A DNA stretch of 64,000 bases from Streptomyces sp. NBC_00554 (GTDB taxonomy: Bacteria; Actinomycetota; Actinomycetes; Streptomycetales; Streptomycetaceae): NCBI RefSeq assembly GCF_041431135.1, contig NZ_CP107799.1:1922001-1986000 (forward strand), in the 5' to 3' direction. The notes beneath the pieces were generated by a model. The model saw only the letters and a list, made by a program, of their open reading frames with translations. It had not been told where the DNA came from and searched no databases. Below, one piece after another: positions 7,070 to 15,933 of this stretch; positions within the stretch are counted from its first letter, which is position 1; every line of letters begins with the position of its first letter. The translations under genes were made by a program, and so were the position numbers.

Positions 7070-9097
7070 ATGACAGAGCGCCAGAAGGACCGGCCGTGGC
7101 TGATGCGGACGTACGCCGGTCACTCCACGGCAGAGGCGTCCAACGAGCTGTACCGGCGCAACCTCGCCAAGGGGCAGACGGGCCTCTCCGTGGCCTTCGA
7201 CCTGCCGACGCAGACCGGGTACGACCCCGACCACATCCTCGCCCGCGGCGAGGTCGGCCGGGTCGGCGTGCCGGTCTCGCACCTCGGTGACATGCGCCGG
7301 CTGTTCCAGGACATCCCGCTGGAGCAGATGAACACCTCGATGACCATCAACGCCACCGCCATGTGGCTGCTGGCGCTCTATCAGGTCGTCGCCGAGGAGC
7401 AGGGCGCCGACATCACCCAGCTCCAGGGGACGACCCAGAACGACATCGTGAAGGAGTACCTGTCGCGGGGGACGCACGTCTTCCCGCCGGTTCCCTCGCT
7501 CCGGCTGACGACGGACATGATCACCTACACGGTGAACCACATCCCCAAGTGGAACCCGATCAACATCTGCAGCTACCACCTCCAGGAGGCGGGAGCCACC
7601 CCGGTCCAGGAGATCGCGTACGCGATGTCCACCGCGATCGCCGTCCTGGACGCGGTGTTCGCGTCGGGGCAGATCGCCGAGGACCGCAAGGGTGATGTCG
7701 TCGCGCGCATCTCCTTCTTCGTGAACGCGGGCGTCCGCTTCATCGAGGAGATGTGCAAGATGCGGGCGTTCGGGCGGATCTGGGACCAGATCACGCGCGA
7801 GCGGTACGGCATCGAGGACCCCAAGCAGCGCCGCTTCCGGTACGGCGTCCAGGTCAACTCCCTCGGTCTGACCGAGGCTCAGCCGGAGAACAACATCCAG
7901 CGGATCGTCCTCGAGATGCTGGCCGTGACGCTTTCGAAGGACGCCCGCGCGCGTGCCGTGCAACTCCCCGCCTGGAACGAGGCGTTGGGCCTGCCCCGGC
8001 CCTGGGACCAGCAGTGGTCGCTGCGCATGCAGCAGGTGCTCGCCTACGAGAGCGACCTGCTGGAGTACGCGGACATCTTCGAGGGCTCGCACGTCATCGA
8101 GGCCAAAGTGGCGTCCCTGGTCGAGGAATCGCTCGCCGAGATCGACCGCATCCAGGAGATGGGCGGCGCGATGGCCGCCGTCGAGTCGGGCTACCTGAAA
8201 TCGCAGCTCGTCTCCTCGCACGCCGAGCGCCGGGCCCGTATCGAGTCCGGCCAGGAGAAGATCGTCGGCGTCAACATCTTCGACTCGACCGAGCCGAACC
8301 CGCTCACGGCCGACCTGGACGCGGCGATCCAGACGGTCGACCCGGCGGTCGAGGCCCGAGTGGTCGGGGCCCTCCAGAACTGGCGCGACACCCGGTATCA
8401 GCCGCCGTTCAACCACCCGCGCCCGTGCAAGGCGCTGGAGCGGCTGAAGGCGGCCGCCAAGGGCACCGACAACCTCATGGAAGCCACCCTGGAGTGCGCC
8501 CGCGCCGGCGTCACGACCGGCGAGTGGTCCGGGGCCCTGCGCGAGGTGTTCGGCGAGTTCCGCGCCCCCACCGGTGTCTCGTCCGCGCCCGTCGCGGTCA
8601 CCGCCGAGGAGGGCACCGCGATGGCGCTGGTGCGCAAGAAGGTGGAGCGGACGGCGCAGGACATGGGCGTCGGCAAACTCCGCTTCCTGGTCGGCAAGCC
8701 GGGCCTGGACGGGCACTCCAACGGCGCCGAGCAGATCGCCGTGCGGGCCCGCGACGCCGGGTTCGAGGTGGTCTACCAGGGCATCCGGCTCACCCCTGAG
8801 GAAATCGTGGCCGCGGCCGTCGCCGAGGACGTGCACGGCGTCGGTCTCTCGATCCTGTCCGGCTCGCACGCCCAGCTGGTGCCGGACGTGCTGGAGAGGC
8901 TGCGCGAGGCCGGTGCGGCCGACATCCCGGTGATCGCGGGCGGGATCATCCCGAACGCCGACGCCGAACTACTGAAAGCCGCGGGAGTGGCCGCGGTCTT
9001 CACCCCGAAGGACTTCGACATCACCGGAATCATCGGCCGTATCGTCGACGAGATCCGCAAAGCGAACAAGCTCGACCCCCTGGAGGTCCCCGCATGA
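7070..9097 (+). CDS. ecm: Ethylmalonyl-CoA mutase, coenzyme B12-dependent
   Basis: It converts (2R)-ethylmalonyl-CoA to (2S)-methylsuccinyl-CoA. The 675 residues comprise a methylmalonyl-CoA mutase-type TIM barrel at about 10-520 (NTSMTINATAMWLLALY, TTQNDIVKEY, NNIQRI) and a C-terminal B12-binding domain. In the latter, the cobalt-ligand motif DGHSNG begins at Asp547 (ligand His549), followed by LSILSG and IAGGIIP. The fused single-chain form without a partner subunit, placed directly after ccr, distinguishes it from the two-subunit methylmalonyl-CoA mutase. The start is ATG 7070, 8 bases after ccr. The frame is open further back, but only inside ccr. The stop overlaps the mcl start by four bases. 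Confidence 0.93.
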   Translation: MTERQKDRPWLMRTYAGHSTAEASNELYRRNLAKGQTGLSVAFDLPTQTGYDPDHILARGEVGRVGVPVSHLGDMRRLFQDIPLEQMNTSMTINATAMWLLALYQVVAEEQGADITQLQGTTQNDIVKEYLSRGTHVFPPVPSLRLTTDMITYTVNHIPKWNPINICSYHLQEAGATPVQEIAYAMSTAIAVLDAVFASGQIAEDRKGDVVARISFFVNAGVRFIEEMCKMRAFGRIWDQITRERYGIEDPKQRRFRYGVQVNSLGLTEAQPENNIQRIVLEMLAVTLSKDARARAVQLPAWNEALGLPRPWDQQWSLRMQQVLAYESDLLEYADIFEGSHVIEAKVASLVEESLAEIDRIQEMGGAMAAVESGYLKSQLVSSHAERRARIESGQEKIVGVNIFDSTEPNPLTADLDAAIQTVDPAVEARVVGALQNWRDTRYQPPFNHPRPCKALERLKAAAKGTDNLMEATLECARAGVTTGEWSGALREVFGEFRAPTGVSSAPVAVTAEEGTAMALVRKKVERTAQDMGVGKLRFLVGKPGLDGHSNGAEQIAVRARDAGFEVVYQGIRLTPEEIVAAAVAEDVHGVGLSILSGSHAQLVPDVLERLREAGAADIPVIAGGIIPNADAELLKAAGVAAVFTPKDFDITGIIGRIVDEIRKANKLDPLEVPA

Positions 9098-10053
9098 CCG
9101 TCAACCGTCTGCGTCCCCGCCGCTCCTGCCTCGCGGTGCCGGGAAGCAACCCCCGCTTCCTGGAGAAGGCGCAGGGCCTCCCCGCGGACCAGGTCTTCCT
9201 CGACCTCGAGGACGCGTGCGCGCCGCTCGCCAAGCCCGAGGCGCGGCACACCATCGTCAAGTTCCTCAACGAGGGCGACTGGACCGGCAAGACGAGGGTC
9301 GTGCGGGTCAACGACTGGACGACGGAGTGGACGTACCGCGATGTCGTGACGGTTGTCGAGGGCGCCGGTCCGAACCTCGACTGCATCATGCTGCCGAAGG
9401 TGCAGGACGCCCAGCAGGTCGTCGCGCTCGACCTCCTGCTGACCCAGATCGAGAAGACGATGGGCTTCGAGGTCGGCAAGATCGGTATCGAGGCGCAGAT
9501 CGAGAACGCCAAGGGCCTGGTCAACGTCAACGAGATCGCGGCCGCCTCGCCGCGCACCGAGACCATCATCTTCGGCCCGGCCGACTTCATGGCGTCGATC
9601 AACATGAAGACCCTGGTCGTGGGCGAACAGCCGCCCGGCTACGGCGCGGACGCCTACCACTACATCCTGATGAAGATCCTGATGGCGGCCCGTACCTACG
9701 ACCTCCAGGCGATCGACGGCCCGTACCTGCAGATCCGCAACGTGGACGGCTACCGCGAGGTCGCGCAGCGCGCCGCCGCCCTCGGCTTCGACGGCAAGTG
9801 GGTGCTGCACCCGGGTCAGGTCGAGGCGTCGAACGAGATCTTCTCGCCCTCCCAGGAGGACTTCGACCACGCCGAACTGATCCTGGACGCCTACGAGTAC
9901 TGCACGTCCGAGGCGGGCGGCAAGAAGGGCTCCGCGATGCTCGGCGACGAGATGATCGACGAGGCCAGCCGCAAGATGGCGCTCGTCATCTCGGGCAAGG
10001 GCCGGGCCGCCGGCATGCAGCGCACGTCCAAGTTCGAAGCCCCGGAGGCCTGA
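9094..10053 (+). CDS. mcl: L-malyl-CoA / beta-methylmalyl-CoA lyase (HpcH/CitE family)
   Basis: A 319-residue CitE-like TIM-barrel lyase. In this pathway it cleaves beta-methylmalyl-CoA to glyoxylate and propionyl-CoA, and L-malyl-CoA to glyoxylate and acetyl-CoA. Family signatures are RRSCLAVPGSNPRFLEKA at the N-terminus, the magnesium-binding region VFLDLEDACAP, and GIEAQIENAKGLVN with ETIIFGPADFMAS. The start ATG overlaps the ecm stop (ATGA), indicating translational coupling. Its position between the mutase and the hydratase makes the pathway assignment strong. The balance between the two substrates cannot be read from sequence. Confidence 0.92.
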   Translation: MTVNRLRPRRSCLAVPGSNPRFLEKAQGLPADQVFLDLEDACAPLAKPEARHTIVKFLNEGDWTGKTRVVRVNDWTTEWTYRDVVTVVEGAGPNLDCIMLPKVQDAQQVVALDLLLTQIEKTMGFEVGKIGIEAQIENAKGLVNVNEIAAASPRTETIIFGPADFMASINMKTLVVGEQPPGYGADAYHYILMKILMAARTYDLQAIDGPYLQIRNVDGYREVAQRAAALGFDGKWVLHPGQVEASNEIFSPSQEDFDHAELILDAYEYCTSEAGGKKGSAMLGDEMIDEASRKMALVISGKGRAAGMQRTSKFEAPEA

Positions 10054-10058
10054 GCACC

Positions 10059-10571
10059 ATGCAGTTCGGACGCACCTACGAAGAGTTCGAGGTCGGCGCG
10101 GTCTACAAGCACTGGCCCGGAAAAACGGTCACGGAGTACGACGACCACCTCTTCTGTCTGCTGACCATGAACCACCACCCGCTCCACATGGACAGCAACT
10201 ACGCGGAGAAGACGACCGACTTCGGGAAGAACGTCGTCGTCGGGAACTACATCTACTCCCTGCTGCTCGGCATGTCGGTCCCCGACGTGTCCGGCAAGGC
10301 GATCGCCAACCTGGAGGTCGAGTCGCTGAAGCACGTGGCGCCGACCTTCCACGGCGACACGATCTACGGCGAGACCACGGTCCTCGACAAGACGCCGTCC
10401 AGGTCCAAGTCGGACCGCGGGATCGTCTACGTGGAGACCAAGGGCTACAAGCAGGACGGCACGCTGGTCTGCGTGTTCCGCCGCAAGGTGATGGTCCCCA
10501 CCGAGACGTACATCAAGGAGCGCGGCGGCGAGCAGCCCGGCCGCCCGGAGCTGAAGCAGACGGAGAAGTAG
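10059..10571 (+). CDS. mch: Mesaconyl-CoA hydratase (MaoC family)
   Basis: A 170-residue hot-dog-fold hydratase that adds water to mesaconyl-CoA to give beta-methylmalyl-CoA, the substrate of the neighbouring lyase. The MaoC-type catalytic stretch is seen in LTMNHHPLHMDSNYAEKT followed by VVGNYIYSLLLGMSV, then the substrate-lining VESLKHVAPTFHGDTIYGET. The length is that of a single hot-dog domain; the Rhodobacter enzyme is about twice as long, so the active form is probably a dimer. The start is ATG 10059, 5 bases after the mcl stop. The gene ends 2 bases before mcd. Confidence 0.9.
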   Translation: MQFGRTYEEFEVGAVYKHWPGKTVTEYDDHLFCLLTMNHHPLHMDSNYAEKTTDFGKNVVVGNYIYSLLLGMSVPDVSGKAIANLEVESLKHVAPTFHGDTIYGETTVLDKTPSRSKSDRGIVYVETKGYKQDGTLVCVFRRKVMVPTETYIKERGGEQPGRPELKQTEK

Positions 10572-10573
10572 CC

Positions 10574-11779
10574 ATGGCGCGACTCGCCCAGACCGCCGGT
10601 CTCACCGAAATCCAGCAGGAGATCCTCTCCACCGTCCGCGACTTCGTGGACAAGGAGATCATCCCGGTCGCCACCGAGCTGGAGCACCGCGACGAGTACC
10701 CACAGGAGATCGTCGACGGGCTCAAGGAGTTGGGCCTCTTCGGGCTGATGATCCCGGAGGAGTACGGCGGTCTGGGCGAGTCCCTCCTGACGTACGCGCT
10801 GTGCGTCGAGGAGATCGCCCGTGGCTGGATGTCGGTGTCCGGCATCATCAACACCCACTTCATCGTGGCCTACATGCTCAAGCAGCACGGCACACAGGAG
10901 CAGAAGGACTACTTCCTGCCGCGGATGGCGCTGGGCGAGACGCGGGGCGCCTTCTCGATGTCGGAGCCGGCACTCGGCTCGGATGTCTCGGCGATCACGT
11001 CGAAGGCGGTCAAGGACGGCGACGAGTACGTCCTGAACGGTCAGAAGATGTGGCTGACGAACGGCGGCACATCGAACCTGGTGGCCGTCCTCGTGAAGAG
11101 TGACGAAGGACACCCCGAGGGCACCCCGGCCCACAAGTCGATGACGACCTTCCTGATCGAGAAGGAGCCCGGCTTCGGAGAGGTCCGCCCCGGCCTCACC
11201 ATCCCCGGGAAGATCGACAAGATGGGCTACAAGGGGGTCGACACCACCGAGTTGATCATGGACGGACTGCGCATTCCGGCCAATCGCGTGCTCGGCGGGA
11301 CCACCGGCCGAGGGTTTTACCAAATGATGGACGGGGTCGAGGTCGGCCGCGTGAATGTGGCGGCGCGTGGCTGTGGCGTCGCACAACGTGCATTTGAGCT
11401 GGGTGTCTCCTATGCCCAGCAGCGTCACACTTTCGGCAAGCCGATCGCCCAGCACCAGGCGATCCAGTTCAAGCTGGCCGAGATGGCTACCAAGGTCGAG
11501 GCCGCCCATGCGATGATGGTGAATGCAGCACGCAAAAAGGACTCCGGGGAACGAAACGACCTCGAAGCAGGGATGGCGAAGTACCTCGCCTCCGAATACT
11601 GCAAGGAAGTAGTCGAGGACGCTTTCCGGATCCACGGTGGCTACGGCTTCTCGAAGGAGTACGAGATCGAGCGTCTCTACCGTGAGGCGCCAATGCTGCT
11701 GATCGGCGAAGGTACCGCCGAGATCCAGAAAATGATCATCGGGCGCAGGCTGCTCGAAGAGTACCGACTCCAGGGCTAG
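10574..11779 (+). CDS. mcd: (2S)-Methylsuccinyl-CoA dehydrogenase (acyl-CoA dehydrogenase family)
   Basis: A 401-residue FAD-dependent acyl-CoA dehydrogenase that, in this context, oxidises methylsuccinyl-CoA to mesaconyl-CoA and passes electrons to ETF. Family hallmarks include AFSMSEPALGSDVSAITSKA, KMWLTNGGTSNLVAV, the C-terminal RIHGGYGFSKEYEIERLYREA, and IGEGTAEIQKMIIGR, which holds the usual flavin-proximal region. Length is that of ordinary acyl-CoA dehydrogenases. The Rhodobacter Mcd has an extra N-terminal extension that is absent here. It is the last gene of the ccr operon. A 173-base gap follows, and psd probably has its own promoter. Confidence 0.9.
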   Translation: MARLAQTAGLTEIQQEILSTVRDFVDKEIIPVATELEHRDEYPQEIVDGLKELGLFGLMIPEEYGGLGESLLTYALCVEEIARGWMSVSGIINTHFIVAYMLKQHGTQEQKDYFLPRMALGETRGAFSMSEPALGSDVSAITSKAVKDGDEYVLNGQKMWLTNGGTSNLVAVLVKSDEGHPEGTPAHKSMTTFLIEKEPGFGEVRPGLTIPGKIDKMGYKGVDTTELIMDGLRIPANRVLGGTTGRGFYQMMDGVEVGRVNVAARGCGVAQRAFELGVSYAQQRHTFGKPIAQHQAIQFKLAEMATKVEAAHAMMVNAARKKDSGERNDLEAGMAKYLASEYCKEVVEDAFRIHGGYGFSKEYEIERLYREAPMLLIGEGTAEIQKMIIGRRLLEEYRLQG

Positions 11780-11860
11780 ATGTCCCGGTTAGGGGTGTTT
11801 CCTTCGAGAAGAACATCACACCCCGTCAGCACTCTTCAGCCGTCGACTCGGCTTCCTGGC

Positions 11861-11891
11861 TTGCCCAGTTGTGGCCCGCGACCGGTACGAT
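11861..11891 (+). promoter_or_regulatory. Possible promoter for psd-pssA
   Basis: In the 173-base gap after mcd, TTGCCC (11861-11866) and TACGAT (11886-11891) are spaced by 19 bases, about 60 bases before the psd start. This fits a loose housekeeping-type promoter but is a short-motif match only. Confidence 0.3.
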
Positions 11892-11952
11892 CCCGGGAAA
11901 GCCGCCGTCCCCCGTTTTTGCAGCGCGGCATCATCCGCTACGAAGGTCATCC

Positions 11953-12609
11953 ATGCCCCACAGCCAAACCTCTGCACCTCGCGACAGCCTGGCAGGCGTA
12001 CGCCTCGCGCGCGGAGCATCGCCGTGGCTTCTCCCGACCGTTGCCACCGCAGCCCTCAGCCTGGCACGCGCACGCCACTCCGGCGTCGCCAAGGCCGTGG
12101 CCGTACCCGCCACCGCGCTCGCGGCGGGGATGCTGTGGTTCTTCCGCGACCCAGAGCGTGAGATCACGCAGGGCAGGGTCATCTCGCCCGCCGACGGTGT
12201 GGTGCAGAGCATCATGCCGTGGAAGGACGGACGCACCCGCGTCGCGATCTTCATGAGCCCGCTGAACGTCCACGTCAACCGCGCGCCTCTCTCCGGCACG
12301 GTGACATCGGTCGAGCACATCCCCGGTGGGTTCGTTCCGGCGTTCAACAAGGAGAGCGAGAACAACGAACGCGTCGTCTGGCACTTCGACACCGAGCTCG
12401 GTGACATCGAGATGATCCAGATCGCCGGCGCGGTCGCCCGCCGTATCGTTCCTTATATCCCTCAGGGTACGAAGGTCGAGCAGGGCGAGCGGATCGGCTT
12501 GATCCGGTTCGGCTCGCGCGTCGACATCTATCTCCCCGAGGGTGTCGAGGTTGACGTGGAGGTCGGTCAGAAGACCGTGGCTGGGGTGACTCGAATTGAC
12601 CGTGATTGA
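11953..12609 (+). CDS. psd: Phosphatidylserine decarboxylase proenzyme
   Basis: It converts phosphatidylserine to phosphatidylethanolamine. This is the short, PSD-A-like type (218 residues) with one hydrophobic segment near the N-terminus (residues ~47-62) before WFFRDPER. SPADGVVQS and FMSPLNVHVNRAP carry the conserved Asp and His. The self-cleavage site is Gly187-Ser188 in IRFGSRVDIYLP; Ser188 becomes the pyruvoyl group of the short alpha chain. The start chosen is ATG 11953 (MPHSQT), because homology starts soon after and upstream codons show no typical domain. The 3' end overlaps pssA by up to 14 bases, so the two enzymes of the pathway are coupled. Confidence 0.93.
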   Translation: MPHSQTSAPRDSLAGVRLARGASPWLLPTVATAALSLARARHSGVAKAVAVPATALAAGMLWFFRDPEREITQGRVISPADGVVQSIMPWKDGRTRVAIFMSPLNVHVNRAPLSGTVTSVEHIPGGFVPAFNKESENNERVVWHFDTELGDIEMIQIAGAVARRIVPYIPQGTKVEQGERIGLIRFGSRVDIYLPEGVEVDVEVGQKTVAGVTRIDRD

Positions 12610-13456
12610 TCCCGAGACGCAGGCAGGCACCGGCTGGGTGCCGGAGGCCGACGAGGTGGACGACGAAGAGGAGATGCCCCTCTCTCTCCGCCTCTCAATA
12701 GCGGACACCCTCACCCTGGGCAACGCGACCTGCGGCTTCATGGCGGTGTACTTCACCACCACCGGCATCCTGATCCCGCACCTCACGGGCAGCCAGGAGA
12801 CGGGCATGGCACGGCACAGCGCCGCCACGGCCGTCATCCTCATGCTGTGCGCGGCGGTCTTCGACCTCTTCGACGGCCTGGTCGCCCGCAAGCTGCGCTC
12901 CTCCCCCATGGGCGCCGAGCTGGACAACCTCTCCGACCTGATCAGCTTCGGGCTCGCTCCGGCGTACTTCGTGCTGGTCTACGGCATGGTCGCGGACGAC
13001 GCGCATCAGCGGGTGGCGGCGCTGGGGGCCATCGTGGTCCTCCTCGCGGTCGTACTGAGACTCGCGCGCTTCTCCTGCGTCACGGTCAAGGACGGCACGT
13101 TCCAGGGCATGCCATCGCCCTTCGGAGCACTCACCGTGGTCTCCATCGTGCTGCTCGAGCTGCCGTTCGTCGCCACGCTCATGGCGATCCTCGGCACCGC
13201 CTGGCTGATGGTGAGCCGGGTCGAGTACCCGAAGCCGAGGGGGCGGCTCGCCATCGCGATGCTCTCCTGGATCGTCGTCAGCATGGGCCTCCTCGTGGCC
13301 TGGGCCTTCGACGCTCCCAGCGGGATACTGCTGCTGCAGACCGGGTGCGCGCTGCAGCTGGTCATGGGTGCGGTGATTCCCCTCTTCGCCACGGCTCGGA
13401 AGGTGAACAACTTCCGGGACAACCGGCGTGAGGCACGGGCGGCTCAGCTGCCGTAG
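12596..13456 (+). CDS. pssA: CDP-diacylglycerol-serine O-phosphatidyltransferase
   Basis: This membrane enzyme makes phosphatidylserine from CDP-diacylglycerol and serine, supplying Psd. It is a 286-residue CDP-alcohol phosphatidyltransferase with several transmembrane helices. The active-site motif is intact as DGLVARKLRSSPMGAELDNL then SD (DG-x2-AR, later G-x3-D-x3-D). A hydrophilic N-terminal segment of about 40 residues rich in Asp and Glu precedes the first helix. The start is TTG 12596 (TVIDPETQ), or the in-frame GTG at 12602; both lie inside the end of psd. It is the last gene before a very strong terminator. Confidence 0.93.
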   Translation: MTVIDPETQAGTGWVPEADEVDDEEEMPLSLRLSIADTLTLGNATCGFMAVYFTTTGILIPHLTGSQETGMARHSAATAVILMLCAAVFDLFDGLVARKLRSSPMGAELDNLSDLISFGLAPAYFVLVYGMVADDAHQRVAALGAIVVLLAVVLRLARFSCVTVKDGTFQGMPSPFGALTVVSIVLLELPFVATLMAILGTAWLMVSRVEYPKPRGRLAIAMLSWIVVSMGLLVAWAFDAPSGILLLQTGCALQLVMGAVIPLFATARKVNNFRDNRREARAAQLP

Positions 13457-13483
13457 TGCTTGTACGAGCCGCGCTTGTACGTA

Positions 13484-13527
13484 CCGAAGGGCCCCGAACC
13501 ACACGGTTCGGGGCCCTTCGGCTTTTT
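13484..13527. terminator. Strong bidirectional terminator between pssA and livK
   Basis: A perfect 17-bp stem (13484-13500 with 13505-13521) has the tetraloop ACAC and is followed by TTTTT at 13523-13527. It lies between the convergent genes pssA and the binding-protein gene and can serve both strands. It is the clearest terminator in the window. Confidence 0.92.
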
Positions 13528-13552
13528 CGGGGCCCTTGTTCGGCCTTTGGTG

Positions 13553-14818
13553 TCACGCCCCTGGCGTGTAGCCCTCTGCCGCCGTCGAGGCCGCCGCCTC
13601 CCGGACCACCGTCATTCCGCCCACGGCGCTCTTGTCCGGCTTCAGGATGATGCTCTGCTTCGAGGACGGGGACTTCGGATCGCTGAAGTCCTGGGTGACG
13701 CCGAAGCCCGGGTCGAAGGCGTCGATCGTCAGCAGGGCCTTGTCGACGCCTTCGCGGGTGAGGTCCTTGCTGTCGCAAGCCTTCTTCAGGGCCTCACCGA
13801 AGGCGGCCGCCGCGGTCCAGCCGGCCACCACACCGTTGTCGAGGGAGTCCTTCGGGTAGGCCGCCTTGTAGTCCTCGACGAGCTTCTTGCCCTCCGGGGT
13901 GTCGGCGCCGATGGGGAGAGAGGGCGAGGCCACGTAGTAGTTCGCCGTCAGGGCCGGGCCCGCCTGGGTGGCCAGCAGCTGCGGGGCGAAGGCCGAGTTG
14001 TTGCCGATGATCGGCACATTGAACCTTCCGGCCGCCGCGACACCGACGAGCGAGGCCGCCTGGCGCGGTCCCGCGCTGATCACGATCGCCTTGACACCGG
14101 CCTGTTTGAGGGCGGCGACCTGGGCGGTCATGTCGTTGTCGGTCGGCTTGATCTTCTGCTCGACGACGGTGAGCCCCGACTCCTTCGCCATGTACTTGGA
14201 GCCGACCAGGGCGTTCTCGCCGTAGTCCCCCTCGAAGTACACATGGCCGATCTTGTCGCCCGCCTTGATGCCCTTCTCCTTGATCAGGAAGTCGACGGCG
14301 TTGATCGTCTCGATGTCGTACGTCGATCCGATGACCCGGATGTACGGGCTGCCCAGCAGGGTGGCCGACCAGGCCTGCGGCAGCACGAGCCCCTTGTCCT
14401 GGCCGTCCACCCGCTGCTTCACGGCGGCGACGAACGGCGAGCCGATGAACTGCGTGAAGCCCAGCACCTTCGGCGCAAGCTCCGTGTACCCGGAGACCGC
14501 CTTCTGCGGGTCGTAGCCGTGGTCCCGGACGGTGAGCGCCAGCTGGTAGCCGCAGATGCCGCCGTCGGCGTTGACCTGCTTCACATAGAGCTGCTGGGCC
14601 TGTGTGACGCTCTTGCCGAGGGTGGCGTAGACGCCGGTCATGTCGGTGAGCGCGCCGAGACTGATGGTCTTGCCGGAGATGCCGTCGCCGGTCTTCACCC
14701 CGCCGGCGGCCGTCTCCTTGTCGTCGTCCCCGTCCTTGGCCTTGGAGCTGCACCCGGCCAGCACGAGCAGGGCGGCCAGCGTCCCGGCGGCCACCCTTGC
14801 CATGTATGTCCTTCTCAT
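13553..14818 (-). CDS. livK: Branched-chain amino acid-type ABC transporter substrate-binding lipoprotein
   Basis: A 421-residue periplasmic-binding-protein type 1 solute receptor of the LivK family, anchored outside the membrane as a lipoprotein. The signal peptide is MARVAAGTLAALLVLAGC with lipobox LAGC, followed by a charged linker. The Leu/Ile/Val-binding fold begins at ISLGALTDMTGVYATLG, with further motifs FIGSPFVAAVKQ and GHVYFEGDYGENALVG. The start ATG overlaps the livM stop (ATGA). It is the last gene of livF-G-H-M-K. LivK-like receptors also bind urea or short amides, so the ligand is uncertain. Confidence 0.9.
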   Translation of the reverse strand: MRRTYMARVAAGTLAALLVLAGCSSKAKDGDDDKETAAGGVKTGDGISGKTISLGALTDMTGVYATLGKSVTQAQQLYVKQVNADGGICGYQLALTVRDHGYDPQKAVSGYTELAPKVLGFTQFIGSPFVAAVKQRVDGQDKGLVLPQAWSATLLGSPYIRVIGSTYDIETINAVDFLIKEKGIKAGDKIGHVYFEGDYGENALVGSKYMAKESGLTVVEQKIKPTDNDMTAQVAALKQAGVKAIVISAGPRQAASLVGVAAAGRFNVPIIGNNSAFAPQLLATQAGPALTANYYVASPSLPIGADTPEGKKLVEDYKAAYPKDSLDNGVVAGWTAAAAFGEALKKACDSKDLTREGVDKALLTIDAFDPGFGVTQDFSDPKSPSSKQSIILKPDKSAVGGMTVVREAAASTAAEGYTPGA

Positions 14819-15933
14819 CGTTCCTCCCCTGGAGTGGGCCTTGAGCCGTTCGGCTTGGCGCGACGCCGGGCGGCGACCCTGATCAGGCCGCCCGGCAGGA
14901 AGAGCACGACCGCCACGACGGCGGCGCCGTAGAGGTACCTCGACGCCTCGCCCGGTGCGATCCCCCCGGTGCCGGGGTCGGAGACCAGGGGCAGCGCGTC
15001 GCTGTAGCGGGTCAGCAGCTGCGGCAGCAGGGAGACAAACGCGGCCCCGACCACCGCCCCGGCGACCGAGCCGAGTCCGCCGATGACGATCATGGCGAGA
15101 TATTCGAGCGAGAGGATCATGCCGAAGTAGTCCGGCACCGTCCGCTGGAAGATCAGCGCGAGCAGCACCCCGGCCAGGCCCGCGTACATCGAGGACAGCA
15201 CGAAGACCGCGGCGCGGTAGCGGGCGACCGGCACGCCGATCACCCCGGCCGCGATCCGGTGGTCGCGGATCGCGTTCATGGCCCGCCCCGGCCGGCCCCG
15301 CAGCACCCCGCGGGCGAAGAGCGCACCGCCCAGAAGCATCAGGAGGCCCGCGTACCAGAGCTTCTCGGCGGAGCCGAACGGCACGGCGGCGACGACGAGT
15401 TCACGGTCGTCGAAGGTCAGCCCGAAGATGCTCAGGGGTGGTACGTCGCGGCCGTTGAAGCCGCCCGTCAGATCACGCGCGTTGAACAGCACGTGCTGGC
15501 CGATGACGATCAGGGCGAGGGTGGCGATGCCGAGATACGCGCCGCGCAGCCGCCCCGCGATGGGGCTGAACAGCCCGCCCGCGACACCGGCGGCCAGCAC
15601 GGCCAGGACGGTGGCGAGCCAGGTCGGCAGCCCGAGCCCGGTCAGTCCGTCGCCCCCGTCACCGGCGAACACGCAGTAGCCGTACGCCCCGACCGCCAGG
15701 AAGAAGGCGTGCCCCATGGAGAGCTGTCCGGTCGCGCCGGTGAGCAGGTTGATGCCGATCGCGCCGATCGCGGCGGCCATCGCGAACAGGCCCGCCTGGA
15801 GCCAGAAGCGGTCCAGGTAGAAGGGCAGGGCGAGCAGCAGGACGGCGCCCGCGGCCCAGACGTATGTGCGGGGACGGGTGAACCACAGCGGTGGAGCGCC
15901 GCTCCTGCGGGTGCTTGCGAGGACCTCAGACAC
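14815..15933 (-). CDS. livM: Branched-chain amino acid-type ABC transporter permease (LivM)
   Basis: A 372-residue integral membrane permease with about ten predicted helices, including PFYLDRFWLQAGLFAMAAAI and GINLLTGATGQLSMGHAFFL, the typical LivM opening. The cytoplasmic coupling loop is recognisable around RGRPGRAMNAIRDHRIAAGV, and SLEYLAMIVIGGLGSVAGAV follows. It pairs with the LivH-type permease encoded just upstream. The ATG lies 8 bases inside the end of livH. The short charged C-terminal tail (RRRAKPNGSRP) is cytoplasmic. Confidence 0.92.
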   Translation of the reverse strand: MSEVLASTRRSGAPPLWFTRPRTYVWAAGAVLLLALPFYLDRFWLQAGLFAMAAAIGAIGINLLTGATGQLSMGHAFFLAVGAYGYCVFAGDGGDGLTGLGLPTWLATVLAVLAAGVAGGLFSPIAGRLRGAYLGIATLALIVIGQHVLFNARDLTGGFNGRDVPPLSIFGLTFDDRELVVAAVPFGSAEKLWYAGLLMLLGGALFARGVLRGRPGRAMNAIRDHRIAAGVIGVPVARYRAAVFVLSSMYAGLAGVLLALIFQRTVPDYFGMILSLEYLAMIVIGGLGSVAGAVVGAAFVSLLPQLLTRYSDALPLVSDPGTGGIAPGEASRYLYGAAVVAVVLFLPGGLIRVAARRRAKPNGSRPTPGEER

